A stretch of DNA of 54,598 nt from Bacteroidota bacterium (GTDB lineage Bacteria > Bacteroidota > Bacteroidia > B-17B0 > Aurantibacillaceae). Location: the NCBI GenBank assembly GCA_030681615.1, contig JAUXSA010000090.1, positions 1 to 54,598 on the forward strand. Direction: 5' to 3'. Both the position numbers and the translations under genes were made by a program. The stretch's first letter is position 1. Each line of letters starts with the position of its first letter. Shown in pieces: positions 34,035 through 43,298 of the stretch. The notes below the pieces were generated by a model that did not search any database, was not told the DNA's origin, and saw only the letters and a list, made by a program, of their open reading frames with translations.

Positions 34035-37000
34035 ATGAAAAAATTATTTAGCACTTTTATTTTATGCTCATTTGTATTTATTGCAAATGCTCAAGTACAC
34101 GTTAATCGTGAATGGAGAGATTACACAGGTAACCCTGTTTTCAATCCAATATTAAACCCCTTTGGCTTAGAATGGACAAAGACTATTCCTTGCGATGCCG
34201 GTGGTATTATTACAGTTGGCCATACTCAGGTTTCTGGACAAGGTGAAAACATTTTACTGACAAAGTATGATGACTATGGTGCAATTAGCTGGCAAGTTGA
34301 TTACAATTCAGGAAGCACTTTTAATGATTACGGAATTGATCTTACTGAAAATGTAACTAATGGAGATATTTATTTAGTTGGGACAACTGATAATGGCGGC
34401 ACCACTGATTACGACGCTGTGATTTTACGTTACGATGCTTCGGGTAGTCTATTATCAACCAACACTTATACTGGGTCTTCGGGATTAAATGATATTGCCA
34501 CTGCTATAACTTATGCTGGCGGCAGAGTATATGTTGCGGCAAGTACAGAAAACTCTTCTACTTCTTACGATTATTTGGTTATGAAGTTAAATAACAGTTT
34601 AGTAACCTCTTGGACTAATACCTATGACTATGCTTCGTTAATCGAAGTGCCTGTTGGTATCGAAGTAGTTGGAGCCAATGTAATTGTTGCTGGCGCTAGT
34701 GCCAATTCTTTAACCGATTGGGATTATACTACTGTATCTTTTGTAACTAATACTGGTGCATACAATAGTGATAACAGGGTCAACATTCCCGGTATAGGTC
34801 TTGACCAACCTTTGGCTTTTACCAAAGATGGTGCGGGAAACACATTCATTACAGGGAGGGCTTCTACTGATGGGATAAATTATGACATAAGAACAGCGGC
34901 AATAGATGTGTTTAATGTACTGGTATGGACGCAAAGTTATGACGCTTATGGCTTGGAGGATTGTGGAAATACCATAGCAATTGATCCTACAAGTGGAGAT
35001 GTTATTGTTGGAGGTTTTATAACAAAAACTAATAATGTTAAAGATATGATTGTGTTAAAGTATAACAGTTTAACAGGTTCATTGATTTGGAAACAAACTC
35101 AAACTTCAAAAGACCCAACCGCAGATGCCTTCATAAAAAAACTTGTAATGAATTCATCAGGTGATATTTATTTTATTGGTGGTGAAAAAGGTCTTAGTGG
35201 AAATAAGGAAGCTGTCATAGGGAAAATAAAATCGAATGGTGAAAGAAAATGGGAAAAATCTATAAATGGAAATTACGATTATTTACCCTCGGATATACAA
35301 TTTGGTGGCGGTGGTGCTGATGGAGTTTTTACAATAGCCGTTAAAGATTCAACAATCAATGTTTATGAAACCGCTCATTATACCGAATTAGAACTTGATA
35401 CTGCAAGAGCTAATTATGGTGCCGCAAATTTTAAAAAAAATGAATTGGTTGTGCGTTTTCAGGCATCTGCAATAGATACGGCGGCAATAAATAATCATAT
35501 AGGTACAAAAGTTATGGAATTTGGCGACCTGAGTAGTTTTCTTACTGTTTCTGCTTATACAACAATTGTAAATGCACTAAATCCTTATTGTGGTGGCGGT
35601 GGTTTTTGCGATCTTAAAGCAGTTAAAATATTTCCTGACATGCTAACCTCCGATACGCTCGCTCATTCTAAATTAAATGAACCGATTAGCAAACCCGACT
35701 TTTGGACGGCTTTAAATGTAGTACTACCGTCAGGTTTAAGTGTTAAGGATGCACATACCGTTTTAAACCAACTACCCAGCATAGTTCAATATGCACATCC
35801 AAATTTTATGTTTGTTTTGCATGGTTCAAATGACTCTCTATATAATAAACAATATTCCCTTCATACAAATACAGTTTATACAATTGCTTCCGATGTAAAT
35901 GTTGAAGAAGCCTATAAGGTTATTCCAAGCGGCGGGCATCCTGGTATTCGTTGCGCTGTGATAGATCAGAATGTGGATTGGCAACAAAAAGATTTTGGGT
36001 ACAATGGTATTAGTCCTGCATCAAGTAAGATGGTTGGTGGTTTATGGTGGGGGCCTAATCTACCAATTAAGTCACAAGCCCACGGGTCAACTTCTGGAGA
36101 TTCTCATGGTACTGCCGTTATGGGAATAATAGGTGCTACACGAAATAATACGGTTGGTATTGCTGGTATTGCGGGTGGTAATGATTCTATTGCTTCAAGC
36201 GGTATAAGCTTATACAGTGAAGGCGTTTTTTTAAATGCTGGTTATAATGTAGCTCCAATGACACAGCTTACTGAGGTAATTACATATGCGGCGCAAAGCC
36301 CTGCCGATGTTGGTTTCGTAAGTCCAATAAATAAATTGCATGGTTGTAACAGCGCTCATATTTTAAATTGCTCAATTGGCTTTTATGCACCACCATTAGA
36401 TACAGGTTGGTATGCCACCGTAAACCAAAATATAACAATTGTATCAGAGGCAGTACATTTTGTTAACCGCTTAAAAACTACTGTTGTGGCATCAAGGGGT
36501 AATGGCAATGCAGGTCCTAATTCTGCAACGTTAAGCTCCAGAGTTTATCCGGCAAATTGCGACGATGATTGGGTATTATGCGTTTCAGGTACCGGTACTG
36601 ATGGCAAATTCATTCATAATTCCGCTCCATTTTCAGGCGTTAATGGTGAATTTACAGGTTCGTTTGGTGGAGATATTGACGTAGCTGCTCCTGCTAGTGC
36701 ATCTCTTATTGCAACACTTGGCGTTGCTACTTTTAGCGATGTATCAACTAGCATCACAAATAATTACATATCATTCCAAGGCACGTCTGCATCAGCACCT
36801 CATGTTTCGGGCGCTGTTGGTTTAATAATGAGTTATTTGTATGATTCAACCAACGCATATGCAACTTTTCCAACACCCGAAGATTGCGAAGAAATTATAC
36901 AAATGTCGGCAACCGATACAGACATTTCCGGCCCAGATTCATTAACAGGTTATGGAAGACTTAACATTGGCAAGGCTATGCGCATGATTGAAAAACCGAG

Positions 37001-37766
37001 GCACAAATTACGCCATTTTAATACCAAAGCCCCGTTCTCCTATTCAGTAACTAAAACTTTGGTAAACGCGGTGGATACGATCAGAACAACTGAACAATGG
37101 AAGAGAAAAAATCCAAACGGTTCGTATACTCCGTTTTCTAAAGGTAAATACATTGTTAAAACCTATCAAATTAATTCCACAGTAATTCATAACCTTCCAA
37201 ATGCAGATACTATAATAAAGGTATGGCCACGTCCAAGTTCATCGGTTACATTTCCGGCAATCATAGGTACAGGATCAAATAAAAAGTTAATGCCGAGGGA
37301 AAAAACAATAATACAAGGATATACCAATAGCAGTTGTGCCTTAGTTGGTTTCATTTATCAGGTAAAAGATAGCACTGGTGCTAATGTTGGCTGGTGGCCA
37401 GTAGATACCGCGTTTATTAATACTACAACTTATAATTATGGAGAATGGGCTGAATATACTGTATTAACAAAAAATGCGACAACAAATGGAGTTAAGGAAC
37501 ATTCGGATTTGGATAATAATATCAGTTTATACCCAAATCCAACCAATTCCAATTTAACTTTAGAAGTTAAAACAAAAAAAGTGTGCCAATTAACGGTTGA
37601 TTTGTACGACATGATGGGGCGTAAATTAAAAACACTGTTTAGTGGCAAGTCAGATTTTGAAAAAACCATTATAAACACAGATGTTGCAAACCTCCCAAAT
37701 TCTTTGTATTTTTATTATATAACTGTTGATGGAGCGAAGACACTTAAAAAATTTGTAAAACAATAG
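34035..37766 (+). CDS. Secreted subtilisin-like protease with T9SS sorting domain
   Basis: 1243 residues from the ATG at 34035. Signal peptide MKKLFSTFILCSFVFIANAQ. Residues about 30-430 are a repetitive beta-propeller-like region (YDAVILRYDASGSLL, MIVLKYNSLTGSLIW). The S8 peptidase domain covers about 630-990, with Asp644 (IRCAVIDQNVDW), His691 (SGDSHGTAVMGIIGA) and Ser918 (GTSASAPHVSGAVG). The C-terminal sorting domain starts ISLYPNPTNSN and ends LKKFVKQ. It would be exported by T9SS and either surface-attached or released. It is followed after 3 bp by another T9SS protein. As transposon cargo beside a defence operon it is unexpected. Confidence 0.88.
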   Translation: MKKLFSTFILCSFVFIANAQVHVNREWRDYTGNPVFNPILNPFGLEWTKTIPCDAGGIITVGHTQVSGQGENILLTKYDDYGAISWQVDYNSGSTFNDYGIDLTENVTNGDIYLVGTTDNGGTTDYDAVILRYDASGSLLSTNTYTGSSGLNDIATAITYAGGRVYVAASTENSSTSYDYLVMKLNNSLVTSWTNTYDYASLIEVPVGIEVVGANVIVAGASANSLTDWDYTTVSFVTNTGAYNSDNRVNIPGIGLDQPLAFTKDGAGNTFITGRASTDGINYDIRTAAIDVFNVLVWTQSYDAYGLEDCGNTIAIDPTSGDVIVGGFITKTNNVKDMIVLKYNSLTGSLIWKQTQTSKDPTADAFIKKLVMNSSGDIYFIGGEKGLSGNKEAVIGKIKSNGERKWEKSINGNYDYLPSDIQFGGGGADGVFTIAVKDSTINVYETAHYTELELDTARANYGAANFKKNELVVRFQASAIDTAAINNHIGTKVMEFGDLSSFLTVSAYTTIVNALNPYCGGGGFCDLKAVKIFPDMLTSDTLAHSKLNEPISKPDFWTALNVVLPSGLSVKDAHTVLNQLPSIVQYAHPNFMFVLHGSNDSLYNKQYSLHTNTVYTIASDVNVEEAYKVIPSGGHPGIRCAVIDQNVDWQQKDFGYNGISPASSKMVGGLWWGPNLPIKSQAHGSTSGDSHGTAVMGIIGATRNNTVGIAGIAGGNDSIASSGISLYSEGVFLNAGYNVAPMTQLTEVITYAAQSPADVGFVSPINKLHGCNSAHILNCSIGFYAPPLDTGWYATVNQNITIVSEAVHFVNRLKTTVVASRGNGNAGPNSATLSSRVYPANCDDDWVLCVSGTGTDGKFIHNSAPFSGVNGEFTGSFGGDIDVAAPASASLIATLGVATFSDVSTSITNNYISFQGTSASAPHVSGAVGLIMSYLYDSTNAYATFPTPEDCEEIIQMSATDTDISGPDSLTGYGRLNIGKAMRMIEKPRHKLRHFNTKAPFSYSVTKTLVNAVDTIRTTEQWKRKNPNGSYTPFSKGKYIVKTYQINSTVIHNLPNADTIIKVWPRPSSSVTFPAIIGTGSNKKLMPREKTIIQGYTNSSCALVGFIYQVKDSTGANVGWWPVDTAFINTTTYNYGEWAEYTVLTKNATTNGVKEHSDLDNNISLYPNPTNSNLTLEVKTKKVCQLTVDLYDMMGRKLKTLFSGKSDFEKTIINTDVANLPNSLYFYYITVDGAKTLKKFVKQ

Positions 37767-37769
37767 ATC

Positions 37770-39083
37770 ATGAGAATAGTATCCGTATTAATTGCCGTGA
37801 TAATTGCGCAGGTTGTTTGTGCGCAAAGCCAAACGATAAATAATGCTAATAGTTCATCATCGCAATTCACCGTGATTAATACGGGTACTTCTGACTATTT
37901 GTTATCAATTTCAAAGATCAATAATAATATTTTAATAAGCGGTGGCAGCAGTTACCTTGCCCAAAGCTATGATAACTGCAATACTTTAATCCCTGTAAAT
38001 ACACCTGTGTTTTTAGAAACGCCCGAAAACAGGTATTACAAAACTTATAGGGTAGATACTAACTATATATATATTAGCTATAAAACCACTAATTCCAATT
38101 GGAAATTTTTTAAAACCGTTGACGGTGGTAATAATTGGATAAAAAAGAAAGATAGTACGCACTCAAGTTTAGTATATGTTGAACCTGTTCCGTTATTTTA
38201 TGATACAATAAATGCTTCCATTATTTTTAGCTATAACACAGCCTTATATACAAATAATTCTTTGAGTACGTACACGGTCGGCTCATGGCAGCCGACATGG
38301 ATAGGTGGCGTAGCGGTTAATATTGGAACGGTTATAAGCGATAGCATGGCTATTTTTGGAGAAAACATTTATGGCGGCGCTTATATAACAAAAAATCGCG
38401 GTAATACATGGCAGCAAAGTACCTTTGTAGGTGGTCGCGTTCGGGATTTTGAGGTAATAAATAAAGATACTATTTATTATGTTTCGCGCACTGTTCCGCC
38501 AAATAGCATTGCTCAATTCGGCTACACCTTTGATGGCGGATTAACGGGTCCATATATACCAATTACATCTCCCACTTATTTTACGAATATCACGGTAAAA
38601 AATAAAAATGAAATCTATTTGGTGGCCAGAGAAGGTGCGGCTGCTAATGGAAATGCGGTGATTTTAAAAACTACCGATCTGGGGCAAACCTGGTCAAAGC
38701 TTACAACGCCCTTTGTACAGGATCTAAGAGACATGAAATTTTTAAACGATAGCGTAGCGCTTATTTGTGGCGATAGCGGCTTGTTAGTTAAGTGGAATAC
38801 AAAACAATCCCTTTTTGTGGGCGTTAAAGAAAATACAACAAATAATTCTTCTATAAAAATTTACCCAAACCCTACGAATGATATTTTAAATATTGATGTT
38901 GATATTATAAACGGTAACAGTTCCAAACTACAAATTTTAAACAGTTTAGGGCAAATAGTTAGAGAAGAAAAAATTAAAGATCCAAAATCTCAAATTAATA
39001 TCTCGCAATTACCAAGTGGCGTTTATACGTTAAAAGTATTTATAGAGAATGAGTATAAAACATTTAAGATAATAAAACAATAA
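37770..39083 (+). CDS. Secreted BNR/YCF48-like propeller protein with T9SS sorting domain
   Basis: 437 residues. A signal peptide (MRIVSVLIAVIIAQVVCAQ) precedes a propeller built from sialidase-like Asp-box repeats (TVDGGNNWIKKK, NRGNTWQQS, TFDGG, TTDLGQTWSKL) and a C-terminal T9SS domain (IKIYPNPTNDILN ... KTFKIIKQ). Such proteins are non-enzymatic or bind glycans; no sialidase active-site set is visible. It starts 3 bp after the protease stop, so the pair is one operon and may work together outside the cell. Confidence 0.82.
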   Translation: MRIVSVLIAVIIAQVVCAQSQTINNANSSSSQFTVINTGTSDYLLSISKINNNILISGGSSYLAQSYDNCNTLIPVNTPVFLETPENRYYKTYRVDTNYIYISYKTTNSNWKFFKTVDGGNNWIKKKDSTHSSLVYVEPVPLFYDTINASIIFSYNTALYTNNSLSTYTVGSWQPTWIGGVAVNIGTVISDSMAIFGENIYGGAYITKNRGNTWQQSTFVGGRVRDFEVINKDTIYYVSRTVPPNSIAQFGYTFDGGLTGPYIPITSPTYFTNITVKNKNEIYLVAREGAAANGNAVILKTTDLGQTWSKLTTPFVQDLRDMKFLNDSVALICGDSGLLVKWNTKQSLFVGVKENTTNNSSIKIYPNPTNDILNIDVDIINGNSSKLQILNSLGQIVREEKIKDPKSQINISQLPSGVYTLKVFIENEYKTFKIIKQ

Positions 39084-39128
39084 CTTATTTTAATGTTTCA
39101 GTTTTACCTAAAAAAACGTATAAATATT

Positions 39129-39347
39129 ATGGGACTTTTTAAAATTACGGTAAAAAGCACAAGTATAACTAATGGCGTTCGTATTGAAAAGGGCATGAGT
39201 GTAGAAGTTGTATCTTCATATTCAAATCCAATATCAACTAATGGTGGCAAAGAGGTAATAGATGCCTTTCAAAGAGTTTATGCAATCAATATAAAAAAAG
39301 CAAATAAACTTTCTTCTGCTTATCTTGATGTGAAAAAATTAAATTGA
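39129..39347 (+). CDS. DUF6140-like small protein
   Basis: 72 residues from the ATG at 39129 (an earlier in-frame ATG at 39093 is less likely). MGLFKITVKSTSI..GVRIEKGMSVEVV...NGGKEVIDAFQRVYAINIKKANKLSSAYLDVKKLN matches small Bacteroidota proteins I recall as DUF6140. They are often seen on mobile elements. The stop is TGA followed at once by TAA. The role is unknown. Confidence 0.6.
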   Translation: MGLFKITVKSTSITNGVRIEKGMSVEVVSSYSNPISTNGGKEVIDAFQRVYAINIKKANKLSSAYLDVKKLN

Positions 39348-39423
39348 TAATGTTTTTTATATCTCTCATGCGTAAAAAGCGAAGTTATTTTAAAGTAAAT
39401 TAAATACACATTTCACTAATAAA

Positions 39424-39999
39424 ATGTTCAAACAAATAAAACTGTTCTATAAAAATAATATTGGTAAACCTTATTATCGTTCTTTATATTTAACTTATTT
39501 GTGTTCAATTCTATTATTTAATTTAATATTCTATCCTAAAAGTTTAAAAGAAGACGCACTATCGTTTTTTGCAAATGTATCAGAGTTTACAGGTTTATGT
39601 ATAGCTTTACACGAAATATTTATTGTAAATGCTGGCATAACAGAAATTAAAAAAAATATACATAATGCTAATTCTTTACTTGTCACTACTGAAATTCTAG
39701 GGAAATTTGAAATAGTTAACTGGCACATTAGTAAGCGTGAATATAAATTAGCGAGGATTCATTTACAGCATATTTATAATAATTATATGCAAATCAAAGA
39801 TAGTATTGAAACCAAGGGCGAACAATTAATTATTATTAATAAAACATTGGTAAAAATAAATACAATAATAAGTGATTGGATATTATTACCTAAAAGCGGT
39901 ATTGATGAAAAAACGGCTTTAAGACAAATAAAAGCAATAACTGGTTTCAACAATATAATTATTCAATTAAAAAATAACTTAATTAACCAACAATTATGA
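39424..39999 (+). CDS. Membrane protein, first gene of a three-gene operon
   Basis: 191 residues. One hydrophobic segment near 18-34 (SLYLTYLCSILLFNLIFY) and a second near 52-68 (FTGLCIALHEIFIV) form a hairpin, followed by a helical cytoplasmic tail. The stop TGA overlaps the next ATG (ATGA), a sign of translational coupling. The layout of a two-helix anchor plus a partner enzyme-like protein resembles membrane effectors of defence modules, but no family is recognised. Confidence 0.6.
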   Translation: MFKQIKLFYKNNIGKPYYRSLYLTYLCSILLFNLIFYPKSLKEDALSFFANVSEFTGLCIALHEIFIVNAGITEIKKNIHNANSLLVTTEILGKFEIVNWHISKREYKLARIHLQHIYNNYMQIKDSIETKGEQLIIINKTLVKINTIISDWILLPKSGIDEKTALRQIKAITGFNNIIIQLKNNLINQQL

Positions 40000-40316
40000 T
40001 ACCTAAAGCATTTAATAATTTTATTTTAGATTTAATTGAAAAAACTAATAACCAAGTTTTAAACTGGACAAAGTCTGACGAAGACGCGTTCTCTTTAAAT
40101 AGTAAAGATGCTTCGGTTACAATTTCATATTATTTAGATATTGATAGAGAATTATCATATTATACTTTTAATTTTATAAACCTTTCGACAAAAAATCAAT
40201 CTGGTTTTAAAATTTCAAGTGATGAAGACGACTTTAATACAATGGGTAAGTTATTTACTTTAGCTTCTGCATCGGCAAATAATATAAAAGATGAATTAGA
40301 TAATTTTTTCAAATAA
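39996..40316 (+). CDS. Hypothetical 106-aa protein, middle of the three-gene operon
   Basis: 106 residues beginning MIPKAFNNFILDLIEKTNNQ, with a central beta hairpin (ASVTISYYLDIDRELSYYTFNFI) and a C-terminal helix. The size and strand pattern suit a small adaptor or immunity protein. It overlaps the gene before by 4 bp and precedes the next by 6 bp. No family is recognised. Confidence 0.6.
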   Translation: MIPKAFNNFILDLIEKTNNQVLNWTKSDEDAFSLNSKDASVTISYYLDIDRELSYYTFNFINLSTKNQSGFKISSDEDDFNTMGKLFTLASASANNIKDELDNFFK

Positions 40317-40322
40317 TTATTC

Positions 40323-40976
40323 GTGCGTTTTAATAAAATCGATATTAATGAAGCATCTTTATTGGCAAGCGCTTTTGTTAAAAGCACCCTTGGCTCATAC
40401 ATACCCGATGGAAAATGCTTTACCGTTAGTTATCCTCTGTCAATACATTTAGAAAATAATGGGTTCAAAAACTCATTAAGCACCGGAAAATTTAAATTTG
40501 GAAGTCCTGAACAAAAAGATCATTTTTGGATAGCATTCGAAGATGAGGATAAAACTATCATTGATCCTACAATTAAACAATTTTTCACTGAAATGCCTGA
40601 CCTCTATATAGGAAAAAGACCAACTGAATACACAATTGAAAGCACGCCTTACGAATCCTGGTTTAAAGAAGTTTATAAGAGTTGGATTGGGAATTTTGAG
40701 TTTAGAGCGCAACTTCAATTATTATCAAGTCAGGAGTATTTTGATATCATTTTAGATATAAACGTAAAAGCTGCAATAATTATAAACAATGATATTGAAC
40801 TGAAAAATACAAATATGCATGTTTCGCAAAAGCTTGATCAATACTTATATGGTATATATTGCATATTAATTAATTATACTGATCAAGAATTAACTAAATT
40901 TCGTAATCTTTTAGGATATGATAAGCTCGTTGCAAGATTAAATAATGAGTACAGCAAACGTCATATAACTAATTAG
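40323..40976 (+). CDS. Papain/transglutaminase-like fold protein
   Basis: 217 residues from a GTG at 40323. The order of candidate catalytic residues is Cys (DGKCFTVSYPLSIHLENNG, about 33), His (KDHFWIAFEDED, about 63) and Asp (TIIDPTIKQFF, about 75), as in papain-like and transglutaminase-like folds. The C-terminal half (130-217) is helical. A cysteine protease, transglutaminase or related acyltransferase activity is plausible but unproven. As the last gene of the operon it could be the effector. Confidence 0.55.
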   Translation: MRFNKIDINEASLLASAFVKSTLGSYIPDGKCFTVSYPLSIHLENNGFKNSLSTGKFKFGSPEQKDHFWIAFEDEDKTIIDPTIKQFFTEMPDLYIGKRPTEYTIESTPYESWFKEVYKSWIGNFEFRAQLQLLSSQEYFDIILDINVKAAIIINNDIELKNTNMHVSQKLDQYLYGIYCILINYTDQELTKFRNLLGYDKLVARLNNEYSKRHITN

Positions 40977-41029
40977 GTTAAACTACACACAAACTTTACT
41001 TTCATTTAAATAATATAAAATCTAGTAAA

Positions 41030-42811
41030 TTAGTTCTCTCTGATTTGATCGTGCCAAGCTTTCAATTGCTTAATTATTTTCTCTCCGTTTCGTTCTTTAA
41101 ACCCCTTGACTAATTCCGGCAACTGAATACCTCCTGAATTAGAAGCGCGAAGTATTCTTGCATTTCTATCTAAGTAGCCAATTTCCAAATCTTCTAACTT
41201 ATAATTTGTTAATCTAAAAATAGTTCTTTGAGATTGAGCCCTAATGTCTAGTCCTCTAATTTCTAATACAGGTTTGATAGCGAAAATATTAATTACATCA
41301 TCAATTGTCTTACATTTTTTATCATCAACTTGTAAAAATATCCAATACCAAATTAAATAACGATTTACTCGCCTTATCTGCATTTCATCTACATTTGGAT
41401 CCAAATCATCAAACGCCCACATTGTTTTTGTAGCAACATCAATCAATTCTTTAAAAAATGTAATTAGGTCAGTTGTTGAGGATGCGTAATACAATTTGGA
41501 AAAAGCGTACTCATGAACCATTGCCCAAACATCAGCTATGTAATCAGCCTCCTCTAGTACTCTGGGAAATCTTCCAACGTTTTCAGCTGTATAACTAGTT
41601 AGTTTTTGATGTATATGTATTGCTTCATGAAAAACAAATAACCTAAGAGCTTTGAGAACCTTAGATTTATCATTATTAAGTCGATTTTTTATATTGAAAA
41701 TAAAACGGTCGGTTAACTGCCATTCACCATTTTCTGCAATATGAAAACCTTCGCCAGCGAGATCAGTTGAATCAACTAATTTTGAGTTTGCTAAAATCGT
41801 TTGAGAAATATCAGGAATATTTTTCCAATAACCTCTTTCTATTTCACTATAACTACCTTCACTTAATACAGTTTTTATCCAACTTAATTTATCATTATGC
41901 TTTTTTTGATCTTCAATTTTCAATGTTACAAATGGCGCTATTTTATTTTCTAATTCAGCCTTTAGTTCAGCTCTTATTTCTAAAATAAACTTAGCATCTT
42001 CTTCTGTAATTATTGCTTCAGGTTGATCCGACTCCTGTAGAATTAAGATTTGTTCATACTTAGGTGTATGATTTGTATTATATTGATAAGTTACAATCGG
42101 TTTCGTTACCATCGGATTAATCTTTGTACCCATCAAAAATGCAAGGCCAACCGGTACAGTTGGAAACAGGTGTATTTTGTCGGTATTGGGTAAAAAATTT
42201 GCAACTGTATCTATTCCTAAAGCAAATTGATGTGCAAAATGTTTCAACTGTTCTTGGTTACCAAATACATCTTTTCCTATTACACCAAGTTTAAGATCAA
42301 TTTTTTTTGAGGGGCTTTCAACGACTTCCTTTAAATCAGTATCTTGACTTAAATAGGTCGCCTCGACTTTATAAATGACATCGATCGGTCCAGTAAATTC
42401 TTCTTTTACAAAATTGCTATTTGTTTCCAGTTCTTTTGCTCCGCTTTCATCTTGCCATTCCCAAGTCATTTTCTCCCGGTGAAGTAAATACACATCAACA
42501 TCCTTCCAAGAACCAAAGCAATAACCTAAATGTAATGCTAATGGAATACTTGCTGTTCCGAAATAAAGAACTTTGTAATCAGGATTAGCATTTAAAAAGG
42601 GTTTTATTTCATTTTCAATTATGTTTTTTTGATAAACCCTGAATTCAAAATTATTGAGTTGATGGATATTCTCCATACTGATAATTTCTTTTTTTATATC
42701 AAATATTTTATATTTTGGTATTGTTGTACTTGTAGGTAAAAACCCCAAAACCGTTTCATCAGAAATTTCCGTGAAAACTTGATGTTTAATTATTACGTAT
42801 CCTTGTGCCAT
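41030..42811 (-). CDS. CBASS effector: SAVED sensor fused to HExxH zinc-peptidase-like domain
   Basis: 593 residues. Residues about 50-260 show the SAVED pattern: YKVLYFGTASIPLALHLGYCFGSWKDVDVYLLHRE and IHLFPTVPVGLAFLMGTKINPMV...IVTYQYN. SAVED binds cyclic oligonucleotides. The C-terminal region carries HEAIH at 395-399, with EEADYIAD about 21 residues later, the layout of a zincin active site with a third ligand. Binding of the cyclic nucleotide would be expected to unleash proteolysis. SAVED is N-terminal, whereas nuclease effectors usually carry it C-terminally. It is the last gene of the CBASS operon, 1 bp after Cap3. The zincin part is inferred from motif only. Confidence 0.75.
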   Translation of the reverse strand: MAQGYVIIKHQVFTEISDETVLGFLPTSTTIPKYKIFDIKKEIISMENIHQLNNFEFRVYQKNIIENEIKPFLNANPDYKVLYFGTASIPLALHLGYCFGSWKDVDVYLLHREKMTWEWQDESGAKELETNSNFVKEEFTGPIDVIYKVEATYLSQDTDLKEVVESPSKKIDLKLGVIGKDVFGNQEQLKHFAHQFALGIDTVANFLPNTDKIHLFPTVPVGLAFLMGTKINPMVTKPIVTYQYNTNHTPKYEQILILQESDQPEAIITEEDAKFILEIRAELKAELENKIAPFVTLKIEDQKKHNDKLSWIKTVLSEGSYSEIERGYWKNIPDISQTILANSKLVDSTDLAGEGFHIAENGEWQLTDRFIFNIKNRLNNDKSKVLKALRLFVFHEAIHIHQKLTSYTAENVGRFPRVLEEADYIADVWAMVHEYAFSKLYYASSTTDLITFFKELIDVATKTMWAFDDLDPNVDEMQIRRVNRYLIWYWIFLQVDDKKCKTIDDVINIFAIKPVLEIRGLDIRAQSQRTIFRLTNYKLEDLEIGYLDRNARILRASNSGGIQLPELVKGFKERNGEKIIKQLKAWHDQIREN

Positions 42812-42812
42812 A

Positions 42813-43298
42813 TTATATTTTTTCTAGTTTTTTAAATTTTAATGTTCTTCTGTCCCCTTCCCATATATAGAACTCCTTAATTCCAACAATGATAAAGTAA
42901 AGGTAACGGCTTGTGAATTTATCTTCTTTCATTCTTTTTCTCCAATTTTGAAGGTCTGTATTTGAAGGTTCAGGATAGTTTTCTGGGTGTGTATGCCATT
43001 CGCCTAAATAATTACAGGTTCCATTTGTTTTAAACCATTTACTATCTATTATTTTTTGATGAGACTTCGCGCTCCTAAAAAAGAAACATCTCCTTCTCTG
43101 ATCTCCAATCATTGGTATGGTAACATCATCAATAATAATGTTTTTTGAATCTACAATAAACCGTCCCAGCAAAACCCCGCCGGCTTCGTCAAGATCAGGT
43201 TTTTCTTGTTTGAATTTATTCATTCTTTCATGTGCAAATTCAGACACTTTTATTTTTCCTTTATTCGAAAGTGTAAAAATTGATTCTTCTAATTGCAT
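42813..43298 (-). CDS. cap3: Cap3-like JAMM deconjugating peptidase
   Basis: 161 residues. The JAMM/MPN+ metal site is complete: Glu38 (DEAGGVLLG), HxH at 102-104 (GEWHTHPENYPEPSNTD) and Asp115. In type II CBASS, Cap3 cleaves the conjugates made by Cap2 and so tunes the cyclase. Its start overlaps the Cap2 stop by 10 bp. Confidence 0.88.
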   Translation of the reverse strand: MQLEESIFTLSNKGKIKVSEFAHERMNKFKQEKPDLDEAGGVLLGRFIVDSKNIIIDDVTIPMIGDQRRRCFFFRSAKSHQKIIDSKWFKTNGTCNYLGEWHTHPENYPEPSNTDLQNWRKRMKEDKFTSRYLYFIIVGIKEFYIWEGDRRTLKFKKLEKI

